A DNA stretch of 64,000 nucleotides from Mytilus edulis (lineage: Eukaryota > Mollusca > Bivalvia > Mytilida > Mytilidae). Position numbers and translations under genes: made by a program. Of this stretch, positions 39,624 to 51,374 are shown piece after piece. Each line of letters opens with the position of its first letter. Within the stretch, counting starts at the first letter, position 1. The DNA lies in assembly GCF_963676685.1 (NCBI RefSeq), contig NC_092344.1, forward strand, positions 97,432,749-97,496,748, given 5' to 3'. The notes beneath the pieces were generated by a model. That model saw nothing but the letters and a program-made list of their open reading frames with translations, had not been told where the DNA came from and searched no databases.

Positions 39624-42600
39624 GTATTGAATTGACATTGTTCTTTAGACCTTACCCACAGTCCTAGCCATTTTGCAACCAGTTGCTGATGATGCACAGA
39701 ACACTATCAGTATCATATGCATCTACTCAGAATCCCAATAAATGTATACCCTCAGACTCTCTTGTATTAGATCAACTGCACATACTCATAATTGAAAAAA
39801 GTCAGCCTGATCATAGTTGTTACTCAGAGGTAGAAGTATCGAGTATCATACATGAAATATAACACCAACAACAAATTATGTTGGTAATTTATTGCCCAAA
39901 GGATTTACAACAACACCTGGAACAGTTTGTTTTGGACAAGATTCGGATAGTATTAATATGGCCTTCATTCTATACAAATACTTGTCTTGCACAAATTATT
40001 TATAAAGTCAAACATTTTAAATGTAAAACTGTGTTAACAAAGGAATGTTTTCACTGAGTTTCAGGTAGCATTTTCCTTGTACTATGTTTTTGTTTCATAT
40101 AATATATTTATTCTTGAATTGTTTTTATATTTTTTATTCATAAATTAAAAAGATATTGGGTGCATGTCTGTGTATCTTTAATCTGTCAAACCTTTGCAAT
40201 TATAATGGTATACAGACACTACATGTACATTTTTGTACATGACATCAATAAATACAGACATGAATACAGTTACACAGAGAAAAATATGTACACTATTTAC
40301 AATTATACTGATAGCATTTAGCCAAGAAGGCACACTTGGGAATTTATAAATCTAATGAAAGTACACAGCTTTCTCAATTTTGATTTTTTGTTTAAATTTA
40401 TAAATTCTTAAACATCAATATACTTTGACAATTAACATATTTTTTTTTATCAATACATGTGTTTCTTTGACTTTATACTGACATCTCTTTAATTTACACT
40501 TCATAATAATATGAGGCAGGCATTACCTGTGAATGGGGACGAAGTCTGTATGAATTATTTTTTTTGTAACTTACATACATTGTATTTGTTAAAAAAAAAG
40601 AAATGGAAATACATTAACTTTTCCGATTTTGGTTCTGTTGTTAGGGATTTTACTTGTGACGTTATTCAGGTTATGATGTCATGTTCAATGTAAACGGTAA
40701 AAAAAGAAATGCAATGTATCAGGTAACGTTAATTCATATCAACATGATCAAAGACAAAGAATTATTAAAAATGAAATATTGGTATTATGTTCCTTGAGTT
40801 CCTATATTTTTCTAGACTACTAAAAGTCTCACGGCAACGAGATTGGAAGAAGGAAGTAGATTTTTGCGTTCTGCGCAAATGTGGGAATTAAAAAAAGCGA
40901 CAAAAAAAATTTGAACGATTTTGAGTTCATTAGTACAATGAAAAATTCAGGAAGTTTTCCCGATTTTTTAATTTTTTTTTTATTGATTTTTCTACTGTAA
41001 TAAGGGACTTCGTCCTCATATAATGAAAGTTATCTCCCAGATCTTTTGAGTTGCACAATTTACAAGTTCGTCTATTTCTCTGAATATGTGTCCATCTCCC
41101 TATCTCAATAGGTAATATATATGGGTCACAGAATGTTTGCAAACACATTATTTATAACTCAAATTTTTACCAGTAATGATGCAGTGATATACATTACTTA
41201 ATGTAATTAACATTATTACTGCATAGTTAATAAAAACAAAGAGAGATACCTTGTCTGCATCCAAAAAAGAATCTACATTTTGTAAAGAAAGATGAAACAT
41301 TTTGTCCTTATTATCTCCAAAGAATATACAATTTAATTATGGTTTAAAGTTGGATTCAACATAAAGACAATGCATCACAGTGTAAACAGAATTCCCCTAC
41401 AAAACCAAGATCTTAGACCAACAATGATGAGGATACTTTTCAGCCTCTTGAATTTGAAAATCAAAAGTATTCTACATCTACCACTAACATCCTTCAGATA
41501 TTTATTTATAGTAGATTGAGAAACTAGTTCTTGTAATTATATTATTCCATTTTCACCTTGTGGGTGCAAGTGCTGCCTTGTAGCGGCATTAGCCTGCTCT
41601 CTTTCAAAATCTACACAGGTGTTCTTTACCTACAAGAGATATGGCTCTCTCTTAACACGGGTCAGCCATTTATGGTCTCCTTACAAAGGACAATCATCGT
41701 TTTTTCAAGACCATACTGGCAAATGGTGTCAAGGGAGAGCAGAAAATTTAATCCTTGAAATTATTTCCCCTGAACATTAGTCGGTCAGAATTTATATTGT
41801 CTCGCATGTTTGTATCAGGGCTTCATAACTCTTTAAATTAGTTTAAAAAAAAAACCTGCAAAAAACTGTCAAAATAGCCTCATTTTGAGAACCTGTCATT
41901 AATATAGGCCAAGTATTTACTCAAAATGATATATTGCTACACTATGTATTTTACAAAGATAATGTGTGTAAAGTATCCCTTTGAGTAAATCTATGACTCA
42001 CACATTTATGTATCTGTTTTGTCTGAAAACTATGCCTAAAATTGTCATTGAAGGTCAAACATACTGACATAAAAAGAGACCTTTCTGCACTGAAGTGTCC
42101 GTCATATAAACCTGTTCATTTATCAATAATTAATAAAATACATAATTTTGAAAGACTTGAATAATTTTACTATTTTTGGCAATTTACTGGGCAAATAATG
42201 GTGGGTATCATACCTCCGCCTTCCTTAATATGTAACCATAAACCCAAATACAAGTATATCTCATGAAATATATGTACATTGTATGATATTATCAGATTAT
42301 TACATGTCATTTTTCATATCGCATGTATTATCAGCCCTAGGTTCAATATCAGCCCAAGAGCCGCACGGCTCGAGGGCTGATATTAACCGAGGGCTGATAA
42401 TTCATGCGATATGAAAAATGACATGTTATGATCTTTTTATCATATGCTTCAACAGTAGAGAAAAATAACAGATTCATGTATTGATCCTTTTACGTGGTTC
42501 CCGAAGTTTAAAGAGTAAAAAAGTTCACGGCCGTCGGGCCCAAAATTTGAAACATTAAATATGAAACCTTTCTATCATATGCCTCAGAGAGAGAGAAAAA

Positions 42601-45600
42601 AAACCATTTTAATATGGACGAATCGGAAACAAAATAATTCAAAAATATACCTAATGATCATTGTTTGGAAAAGTCAACTTTTTAAAGAAACTTTCTAAAT
42701 TATGTTTCAGAAAAACTTAAAAAATGCATTTATTAAATAATTTGTTTGTTTTTTTGTTTTTTGTTTTATTTTTTTAATTATTTTAAACAATATACTTTCC
42801 AGTATTCAAATAATTATTTTGTACACTACTTTGTAATGTTTTTCACTGAAAACGTAGCATTGAGGTGTATTTTCCGGAATTGGCCGAGTATTACCGGAAT
42901 GCCATGTGATAACGTTACGGAAAGGCATATGATAACAATTGAAGCATGTGATAAACTTTTCATATCAGCCCGCTAAGCACCAATTCGAAAAATATGGAAT
43001 TTACGTCAATTTAATGCTATTATCATACGGTAAAATTTATATGTTATTTAGTCTAAGTATATGATAAATATATATATATGTAGTATTTTATGTACATAAA
43101 GTTAAAAATCTCTTCCAAAAATGAGGCAAATCTGCAATATGTAAATTGCTGTTTGCTATATATCTAATATATGTACACATACAATGTATATACATGTACA
43201 TGATATATACAAATTTATGTTAATGTAGTAAATGAAAGTTTTTCCTACATTGAATTTGGTTTTAGTATATATGGTTTGAATTTTTTTTTGCATCACTTAC
43301 ATTAGTTTGATATAAGAATTTATAATTCCTATTTGTTGGTGTAATGTTTGTGACTTAAGAATTTATAATTCCTATTTGTTGGTGTAATGTTTGTGACTTA
43401 AGAATCTTTCAGAATCATGGAAAAATATAAGAATTCGAAATGAAAAAAATAAATGAACATGACAAATTTAAATTCTATTTCCAGTTTCTGATTATGAAAA
43501 CCAAGGATTTGTATAGTAAGACTTACTATACAAATCCTTGTGAAAACAATGGGCATATTGCAGTGTGCATTGTTTTTTTTTAATTGCATGTTATAATTTT
43601 GAATTAAAGTAAGGTTATTTAATATTATATAATATCATATATTTATGACAAATGTCAAAATGCTGAATTGTCATCTTTTTCGTCAGTTTATATTTTAAGT
43701 GCATTAACCCATTATCATAAAATGGATATGCTAATAACCTTTAAGTCGAAGACCTTGAAGCTAATCTCAATTATATTTACTAGGGACTAACAACAAAATA
43801 ATAGCTGATCAACAAGATTATATAAGTTAAAAGTATACTTAATCTCTCATTTTATCAAGGTCCCTGATTGCATTGGTTAGGGAGCTATATAAACATTAAT
43901 TAGGATCATAAGTGAAGAAAAATTATTCACATTGTATTGAAAATTCATGATGCCATTATCGTCATGTTGGTTAAATGGGATTTCTAAAATAAAATTTTAT
44001 ATAACATGACAAAGTTGGGAGTTCAAGTGGGGATAATATAGAAGTAGTTATCCAATTTTATTCTAGAAATAAAAATTAAATCTGATTCATTAGATAATTA
44101 GACTGGGTAGTAAAATATAACCAACATATATAACTAGCAGTGGATTGAATTCTAAAACAATGTTTTTATTGACTATAAAGGACTCTTTTAAACAGAGGAA
44201 ATTTTGTTCAGTACTATTAGAAACTGAGAAGGTATGTTATTTGATAATAACAAATGATAAGTATTTTTTAGGACTTGATTTTAAGATTGTATTACGACTG
44301 GAGACTACAGGTTACACCTCTTCCTTGTAAGATTACAACTTTTAAAGAATTATTTATAGAATGAGAGCTTTTTTACTAAATTTAACATATGGTGCATTTT
44401 TTGTCCAGTAACTTCTGCAGTTTTCATTTTTTAGCAAACATTTATTTTGTAGAATGTTTGTACACATATAATATATGTGTTGTATTCTCCCCAGGGCCTT
44501 AAAGCACCATGGTACCGGTCATACAAGATAGCACAATGGTAAATATTTTTACCATTGTGCTATCTTGTATGATTTTATATACTTGAATGTATAGGGGCTA
44601 TGGTGCTATATTTTTTGGGAAACCAGTGCAATGTAAATTTCCATGGTGCTACATGTATTATAAAATTCTGGGGAGAACACTGTACATGTATGTTTGCATG
44701 TGCATAACATCAGAATCATTATTTTTCCTCTGTATTAATCAAGAACCACTTGGCATCATATGTGTCTTACAGACAGAAGATAAATGTCGTTTGAAGCACA
44801 AACAAAAAAATACTGAACTCTCATTATAATTTTTCATCGTAAATGTTCATTTATTTCCTGAAAAAATGTGAACAAAATAAATGTTCACAATTTTTTTTTA
44901 AAATTTATTCAGAAAGCATATTTTTATTCACCTAGGAATGTTTTTTTTTCTTCATTATTATGATATAAATCTATATATATGTAAAAGTAGTGAGTTTGGA
45001 ACACCACCATCAACGATTTGTAGCAGTAAATATTGAATTAAAATAACAGGCATACATTTTTGTGAACTTTTGCTGTCTATTTAGGTTTTCTATTGGTTTA
45101 ATTTGTGTGTCTTTCTGTTTACATTTTTTATTGCCTCTAAATAAGTATCTTTTCCTTGTGTTTTAAAGTTTTTGTTTTTTTTTGGGGGGGGGGGGTGTTA
45201 AAATATAAGAAAAAAATATTGTCTATATGGATTTAATGATAAATGTCTATCAATCAATCTTTAAAAATGGAAACAGAAGTGTACTATCGTCATATCTTGA
45301 AAAATTATCTGCTTATTCAAATTCTCAAAAATGTTGCAATAGCCTGACCTTCAAAATTTCACTATGATATTTATATTCATCTTCAGTGTAAATTTGAACT
45401 TGAAAAGTAGACAAGTTGATAAACAGATTTATCTGATTAGATTTAGACACACATAATTTTCTTGCATTTGGAGTGCAGAGTTAATAACCTTTTTAAACAA
45501 TTTAAATTTTTCAAGTACCTAGTAAATGTACAAATTTAATTTGCATATGTAAAAATAGGAATAACCATTTAAAAAGTTATTGTATGTAAAGGAGGAAGGA

Positions 45601-48600
45601 TGTAGAGAGAAATATTTATCAGTATAATTTACATTTCAGAAATAACTATAGGTATATTATAAGTATGAAAGTACTTTTTTGTTAGTACATCATGTGCAAA
45701 TAGATCATTTGTGTAGATAGGGCCAATTTCTTTCACTCATGCATGGAGTGAAAATCTGAAATAAACTTAAACTCTACTAGAGCTGAAAATTTAAATTTTC
45801 TAAAAGCATACTCGTATTTAAAGATTTGGATTAACATCCATAAAATCTGAATGTTATATAGTCAAGTAACGGCCAAAATTCACATGCTTAGATCCAGGAC
45901 CTTATTTTTATTTTTTGCTAGATTTGTCCAATGACATAGACAAAGTAATATGTGAAAGGGGAACACATAAACATGATGAAAGGGTATTTCAAGGTAATTT
46001 AAAATTGAAGTGTTGGTCTTATGGAGTTTCAGACTAAATGGCTGTCCCAAAATTAGGACAGACTCAAACCTTATTATCACTCAAAAAACAACTTTTATTC
46101 AGCTTGCATTAAGATATACTTAAGTTACTATCTACCTTATTTCTATAGACACATGTACTTATCTTTTCAGAAACATGATGGGTTCATGCAGCCAGAATGC
46201 AAGAAGTTTTCTCTGGATCCTCAGATAACATCATTTGAGATGTTACAGCACATTGTAGCAAGTGCATTCAGCATTAAAGGGTAAATACAGTAATATTTAA
46301 CTATAGATATGTAGTGTATAACAGCCCATATCTCCATATCAATTGTACTTTTTTAATCCACAAACAGGTAGTGACCACTTATATTTGAAATGACATGATG
46401 AAATTTTCCCAAAGTGCTACAGACAAAGCTATTAATAATATGTTGTACCAATATTTGTCCTAAAAAAAATGAACATTTAAATTTATGGTTCACCATGTGC
46501 CAACACTCATAATATCCACAAGAATTACACATGATGAATAGTAATGAATTTACAGTACTTATGCCCCTACCGTAGCGGAGAGGGAATTCAGTTTTACCCT
46601 TGTCCTACAGTACATGTATGTCCATACTCTCCGTACATCTCAAAATTGCTCAACCAAAAAGGCAAATGTTATGATAATTATACATAATGCTTATTACAAC
46701 AAAACACAGGTCTATTTAGAATTTTTGATGACATCATTTTTACTGTTCTAGGGTAAGCCCCTTTACAAATGGAAAAAGTGCTGAATGTTTGGATTCCGTT
46801 CTCTTACTTAAGTTTGCCCCAACCAAATGAATGCTGTGTAACATATGTATTATGCTTATTACCACAAAACTCAGATCAAGTACAAATTTGGGTAGTGTCA
46901 CTTTTACAGTTCATGAGTTATGTCCGTTTATAACATTATATATTGCTATTCGGGGCATTTTAGTCCCATGGACACATTTCCCATTTATTTGAATTTCAAG
47001 TGGTGTGTTATGTAGATTTTTTTTTATTCTTTATCTCTTTAAAGATCAAGGATAAAGATAACCAGTATCAATGTCACTTTACTGTTCTAAGTTCTTCAGA
47101 TAAGTTTGATTGAAATATATACTATGTTGTATCCTTGATTGTTTTATATTGTCAAGGGTGTAGACCTGAATCCTGAATAAAAGGAGAGGAGAGTTTAACA
47201 AATTCCATCATTTGATCAAACATTTATACAATGCATGGATGTTAGTGTGTCCTTTTAACTCCCTTCTGTTGCTACCGTGAATAAATTTACACTGTTGTAT
47301 CATAGAAGTACTAGTACTCTCATCAATTGGTGACTGATAATGCTGTATTGACTGTTTATGGTTTTTAGTGACTTTACCTTGAGTTACCTGGCCAGAGATG
47401 ATGAAGGACAAGAGATCTACCTGAGTATGTTATCTGATTGGGATATGGATGCTGCCTTCCAGAGTGCCTCTGACCCTTGTCTCCAGATTAAAGTGGACCT
47501 CAAACCTTTTGATGATGGTTAGTTCCGTAAACAATACTTTATATATCGTATTTGAAACACCATTTTGTTTTCATTGTCACTCTTTCAACAAATGTCCATG
47601 TATGTGAGATATAAGAAATATATTCCTCCTAAATCTTCAATTTGATATGGTATTGAAATTTGAAATTTTAGGTTGTTTACTGTTCATATATAGGGATATG
47701 TGATTTTGAACAATAGTAAAGTGTGCTGAATGTGTATCTGGCAAGACATCTGACCTTGAACTAATTTTTATTGTTCAATCATTAAATGTTAAATTTACTG
47801 TTCCTCAGACACTATAAGTAAACTGGCATCTATATTTTGAATAGGTAATGTATGTAATGTGTACTTGACTGTAGCAAGGTCTTATTGACAAATTGACCTT
47901 GATCTCATTTTCATTCAATGTTGAATTTTTGTGGCTATGTCTGTTACTGAGATAGCTGCCAAAATGTTACACATGTATATGCAATTGGTCAACTATAGTT
48001 GGTGTACGTGTCCATCTGGCATGGTTCATCTGAACTTTACCTCATTTGTATTGCAAAATGGATTATTGACAATGTTTAGTTTATGTGATATAAAAATAAG
48101 AATATGTGATATGAGTGCCAAAAGGTCAACTCTCCACCATGGACAAAATGATGTAGAAGGTTATCAACTATAGGTCATAGTTGTAGTTTTAGGAAAACAA
48201 GATTTCAACATAATTTTAATCATGATGGGCAAATCAGGCAAGACATTATAGTGTGTGCACTTCTATTTCTTGATAATTTGTGTATGAAATTACAATTTTC
48301 TAAATAAATATCTTTGAATGTTGTTATAAATGATTGTTCAGATACATGTAGCTGTACTGTGTAATGAGTGTTTATGTAACTAAAGGAAACACAAATATGT
48401 TGATTGTGTAAGCTAGAAACAAATACAGATTTTAATTGCTATGTGTATAATTTATTTGACCTTTATTTTATAGGTTTAGATGACTGGGATATAATTGGAC
48501 CTGTTGATTTTCCACAACAAAGGGCACAGGGCTATCTAGATGGTGGCTCTCTTCTTGGCACCTTGACCAGTCAAGTGGGTAAAACTGTTTCAAGGTCAAT

Positions 48601-51374
48601 GCAGAAAGTAATGGGTAGGTATATGCTATTCATTCATCATGTTTATGGATAGTGCATTTGTGTAGATTTAACTTTAGTTTTTCATTATCATCTGTTCATG
48701 GTGAAGTTTTAGAAGAAGATGAACTCGTGATTGAGTGGTCTCATTTTGTTCATTTGTAACATTAAGCTTGTTAGTCAGATACAAACATATTGCCATGATA
48801 AGTTACATCAAATTTGGTATGCATAGTCACAATCAGAATGAAATAAAGTACTATAATTTTCATCATTTAAAGTCCAAAGTTTTTCTTAGACTATTAGTTC
48901 TGGTTGATTTAGACACACTAAAAATATTTGAAAGCCAAGGATGCAATAAATATTCAAAAAAGACAAGGAGCTATAAATTATGTCTTTTGCCCATGTTTCA
49001 AAGGCAAATTGTTAATATTTACATGTATATAGGGGAAAATTATCACCCCTGACACTCAAATTGTGAAATTACGCTTATAAAGTAAGTGAGTTTACTGTAC
49101 CCTTAGAGTATGCTTGTAAATTTGTTAGCAAAGAAGAAAAGTCTTCATAATCCTTACCGCTTGCCAGCTTAATTTATAACCCAGGTTTACAATGTATCAT
49201 GCTACTGTATATGTCTGATGAAATTTTGGACCTTGTACAGTGGAAAGGATATTTGTATTTCAGGATCTCCCAAAATTACAGGAAAACAGACCAGAAAACA
49301 TGATGTCCCTCTACGATGGTAGGCTGGGCCAAAAATCACTGTTAAAAGATATAACTGTTGTTTAGGGATTGCTTTTACCTTCATTTTATATTTTTTAGGT
49401 TTCAAAGGTGAGGAAGAATCCAAGTACAAACCAAGCAAGTCTCCCGTAACAGATTTGGAGTTCAGAAATTATCTAGATTCATCTGGTCATATGGTAAAAC
49501 CTGAAGAACTGAGACTAAGTATTTATCAAGGTGGAATAGAAGCCTCTTTAAGAAGGGTTGTGTGGAGACATCTTTTAAACATTTTTCCAGCTGGACTTTC
49601 TGGTAAAGAGAGATTTGATTATATGAAAACTAAGGAAAATGAATACTACAAATTACGTGATCATTGGAAAGAGCATTTCAAAAATGGTTCATTATCAGAG
49701 GAAATAAAACATGTAGCAACAATGGTAAAAAAAGATGTTTTAAGAACTGACAGAACTCATAAGTTTTATTCAGGAAGTGATGACAACAAAAATCTGATCA
49801 CTTTATTTCATGTTTTAGTAACTTATGCTGTGACGCATCCTGAGGTATCATACTGTCAAGGAATGAGCGATGTTGCTTCCCCTCTTCTTGTCATACAAAA
49901 AGATGAAGCTCAAGCTTATTTATGTTTTTGTGCATTGATGAACAGATTACGAACAAATTTCTTGTTTAATGGCAATGCTATTGAAACCAAATTTCAACAC
50001 CTTCAAGATTTGATCAGAATTCATGACCCTGTGTTTTACGAATATCTTAAAAATGTGAATGCTTCAGACATGTTTTTCTGTTACCGATGGTTACTTTTAG
50101 AATGTAAAAGAGAATTCCCATTTGAAGATTCCTTGTATATGTTGGAAGTGATGTGGAGCACATTACCACCAAGTCCTCCAGATCTTGAACTCGCGCTAGC
50201 CGATCCAGATTATCGTCCAGATTTTCTATCCATGCCTCCAACTTCTCCTTCCTTTACATCAAAACAAAACATTTATGCACAGTTATTGGCTAGGCGTATT
50301 CATATTCATTCTTCTAAAGTTAAGGACATAACTAATGCTAGTCAGATCAGTGTTGGTACCAGTGTAAATAACAATTTGTCAGCAGATGACAACTCACCAT
50401 TAGAGGAAAAAATGCTGTCTCAAGACTATCCTTCAGTTAATGATGAATTAATGACAAAATCTATCATACTCAAGTCTTCTTCTATTGACAATTCTCTCAA
50501 AGAAACCTGTCCTATTCATGGGTATAAAAGCATGGATATAGAGAGAACGTATTCTACAGTTGAAACTGTAGATGAGGAAGATGAAAATAATTCAGTAGAG
50601 AATACTGTTAATTCTATGGTTGGTGAAAAATCTTTGGAAACAGAAAATGGTAAAAGTAATTTTTGTGATGACCATGTTATTTCTGAAGATTTTAATCTAC
50701 AAAGAAACAATGAGTTTGATGAAGAAGACTTAAAAGTTGAAATAAATCATGAAACGGAGGATCATGATGAACATAACAACAGTCAGGATAGTAATTGTGA
50801 GAACGACAGTGGACATGGACAAAGTCAGTTTTATATTTCTCTAGAATCTAGTGAGGAACCTGAAGCACCCAAACCAACCCCTCCCCCAACTAAAGGATCA
50901 TTCTTTGACAATGTTAAAAAGAGAATTATGGTATCACCATTAAAAAAGCAATCTGATGCAGTCTCAAAAACTTCTAATTCAAAACTTGCTGCAGACAACA
51001 GGTCAAATAGTGTTTCTTCAAAAGGTAGTGAAAATTATCATTCCAAAAATGGCTTCAGTGATTCACTGCAAGATGACTCTGGTATGAACTCGGCTCTGTC
51101 TTCAATTGAGGTAATAACGAACGATAATTTGTTGGAGTTACCTCCCCCTGAAGAGTTTGGTAGTGGGAATCCATTCCTGATGTTCATTTGTCTCACGCTA
51201 CTTCTACAACACCGGGATGTAGTTATACAGAACCATTTAGAATATGATGAGATGGCAATGTTGTTTGACAAAATGGTACGAAAACATGATGTCCACAAAG
51301 TCCTTCATCAGGCAAGAATCCTGTACGCTGATTATCTTCAAAGTCAGCAGAAAAAAATACAAGAAAGTGTGTAA
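39567..51374 (+). CDS. TBC1D25: TBC1 domain family member 25 (Rab GTPase-activating protein)
   Basis: Five exons (39567-39623, 46171-46280, 47369-47517, 48474-48614, 49399-51374), all in phase, give 810 residues. The N-terminal domain (REVIRVKIK / KHDGFMQPE..., residues 12-105) matches the vertebrate start. WDII at residues 110-113 corresponds to the LC3-interacting region used by mammalian TBC1D25 on autophagosomes. The TBC domain has the arginine finger VKKDVLR (R268) and the glutamine finger YCQ (Q306). A Ser/Asp/Glu-rich insert of ~250 residues precedes the conserved end (PPPEEFGSGNPFLMFICLTL ... RILYADYLQ). The mammalian protein acts on RAB33B in autophagosome maturation; the mussel role is inferred from orthology. 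It is longer than the ~690-residue human protein because of the insert. Confidence 0.97.
40930..41148 (-). pseudogene. LINE reverse-transcriptase C-terminal relic
   Basis: ILPIEIGRWTHIQRNRRTCK followed by LCNSKDLGDNFHY is the conserved region after the RT in many animal LINEs (LPIExGR...CxxCxxxxxxDExHxxxxC). The final Cys is lost (FHYMRTK) and the frame is short. It lies in TBC1D25 intron 1, antisense to the gene. Confidence 0.75.
42302..42426. mobile_element. 125-bp foldback element
   Basis: The left arm from ACATGTCATTTTTCATATCG pairs with the right arm ending CGATATGAAAAATGACATGT. The arms also contain TATCAGCCCT / AGGGCTGATA twice, and the centre is GAGCC-GCAC-GGCTC. It is an almost complete hairpin in TBC1D25 intron 1. 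Confidence 0.9.
43314..43399 (+). repeat. Perfect 43-bp tandem duplication
   Basis: Two identical 43-bp units starting AAGAATTTATAATTCCTATT, back to back in TBC1D25 intron 1. Absence of any difference points to a recent event. Confidence 0.95.
43494..43548. mobile_element. 37-bp palindrome, second copy of the AAGGATTTGTATAG element
   Basis: Arms AAGGATTTGTATAGTAAG and CTTACTATACAAATCCTT around a single A, with TGAAAAC repeated on both sides (43495-43501 and 43541-43547). It matches the palindrome at 39150-39178 in its outer 14 nt. Confidence 0.7.
44519..44572. repeat. 54-bp near-perfect hairpin
   Basis: 24-nt arms TCATACAAGATAGCACAATG-GTAA and the exact inverse, separated by six nt. No flanking direct repeat is visible. 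It is in TBC1D25 intron 1. Confidence 0.9.
46171..46280 (+). CDS. TBC1D25: TBC1D25 exon 2
   Basis: Acceptor TCTTTTCAG, donor GG/GTAAAT. It encodes KHDGFMQPECKKFSLDPQIT and SFEMLQHIVASAFSIK; SLDPQITSxxxLQHI is a hallmark stretch of the TBC1D25 N-terminus. Confidence 0.95.
46780..47005 (-). repeat. Dispersed repeat (GTGTCCATGGGACACA family), copy 1
   Basis: Sequence such as AAGTTTGCCCCAACCAAAT, CAAAACTCAGATCAAGTAC and CCCATGGACACATTTCCCAT is the reverse complement of 63810-64000. Both carry the same order of blocks. It is intronic in TBC1D25. Confidence 0.8.
47369..47517 (+). CDS. TBC1D25: TBC1D25 exon 3
   Basis: Acceptor GGTTTTTAG, donor G/GTTAGT. It encodes DFTLSYLARDDEGQEIYLSM and LSDWDMDAAFQSASDPCLQI, equivalent to the YLSLLSDWDL part of the vertebrate domain. 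Confidence 0.95.
47730..48180 (+). repeat. Intronic relics of two mussel repeat families
   Basis: TCTGACCTTGAACTAATTTT, AATTGACCTTGATCTCATTT and ATCTGGCATGGTTCATCTGA belong with the repeat array at 58360-59200; GATATGAGTGCCAAAAGGTC belongs with the family at 27960-28150. The open frame 47931-48173 is made of these. Confidence 0.6.
48474..48614 (+). CDS. TBC1D25: TBC1D25 exon 4 (LIR motif)
   Basis: Acceptor TTATTTTATAG, donor G/GTAGGT. It encodes LDDWDIIGPVDFPQQ, which carries the LC3-interacting motif W-D-I-I after two Asp residues, and then GTLTSQVGKTVSRSMQKVM, equivalent to the LTQVGRTLSKVQQV helix. Confidence 0.95.
49399..51374 (+). CDS. TBC1D25: TBC1D25 exon 5: TBC domain and C-terminus
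   Basis: Acceptor ATTTTTTAG; 658 codons plus stop. Conserved landmarks: EELRLSIYQGGIEASLRRVV, KKDVLRTDR, THPEVSYCQGMSDVASPLL, FFCYRWLLLECKREFPFED. After the TBC domain come ~250 acidic, Ser/Asn-rich residues (possible phosphorylation region, with PTPPPTKGSFFDNVKKRI) and a conserved C-terminal helical end. It is one uninterrupted exon in this genome. Confidence 0.97.
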
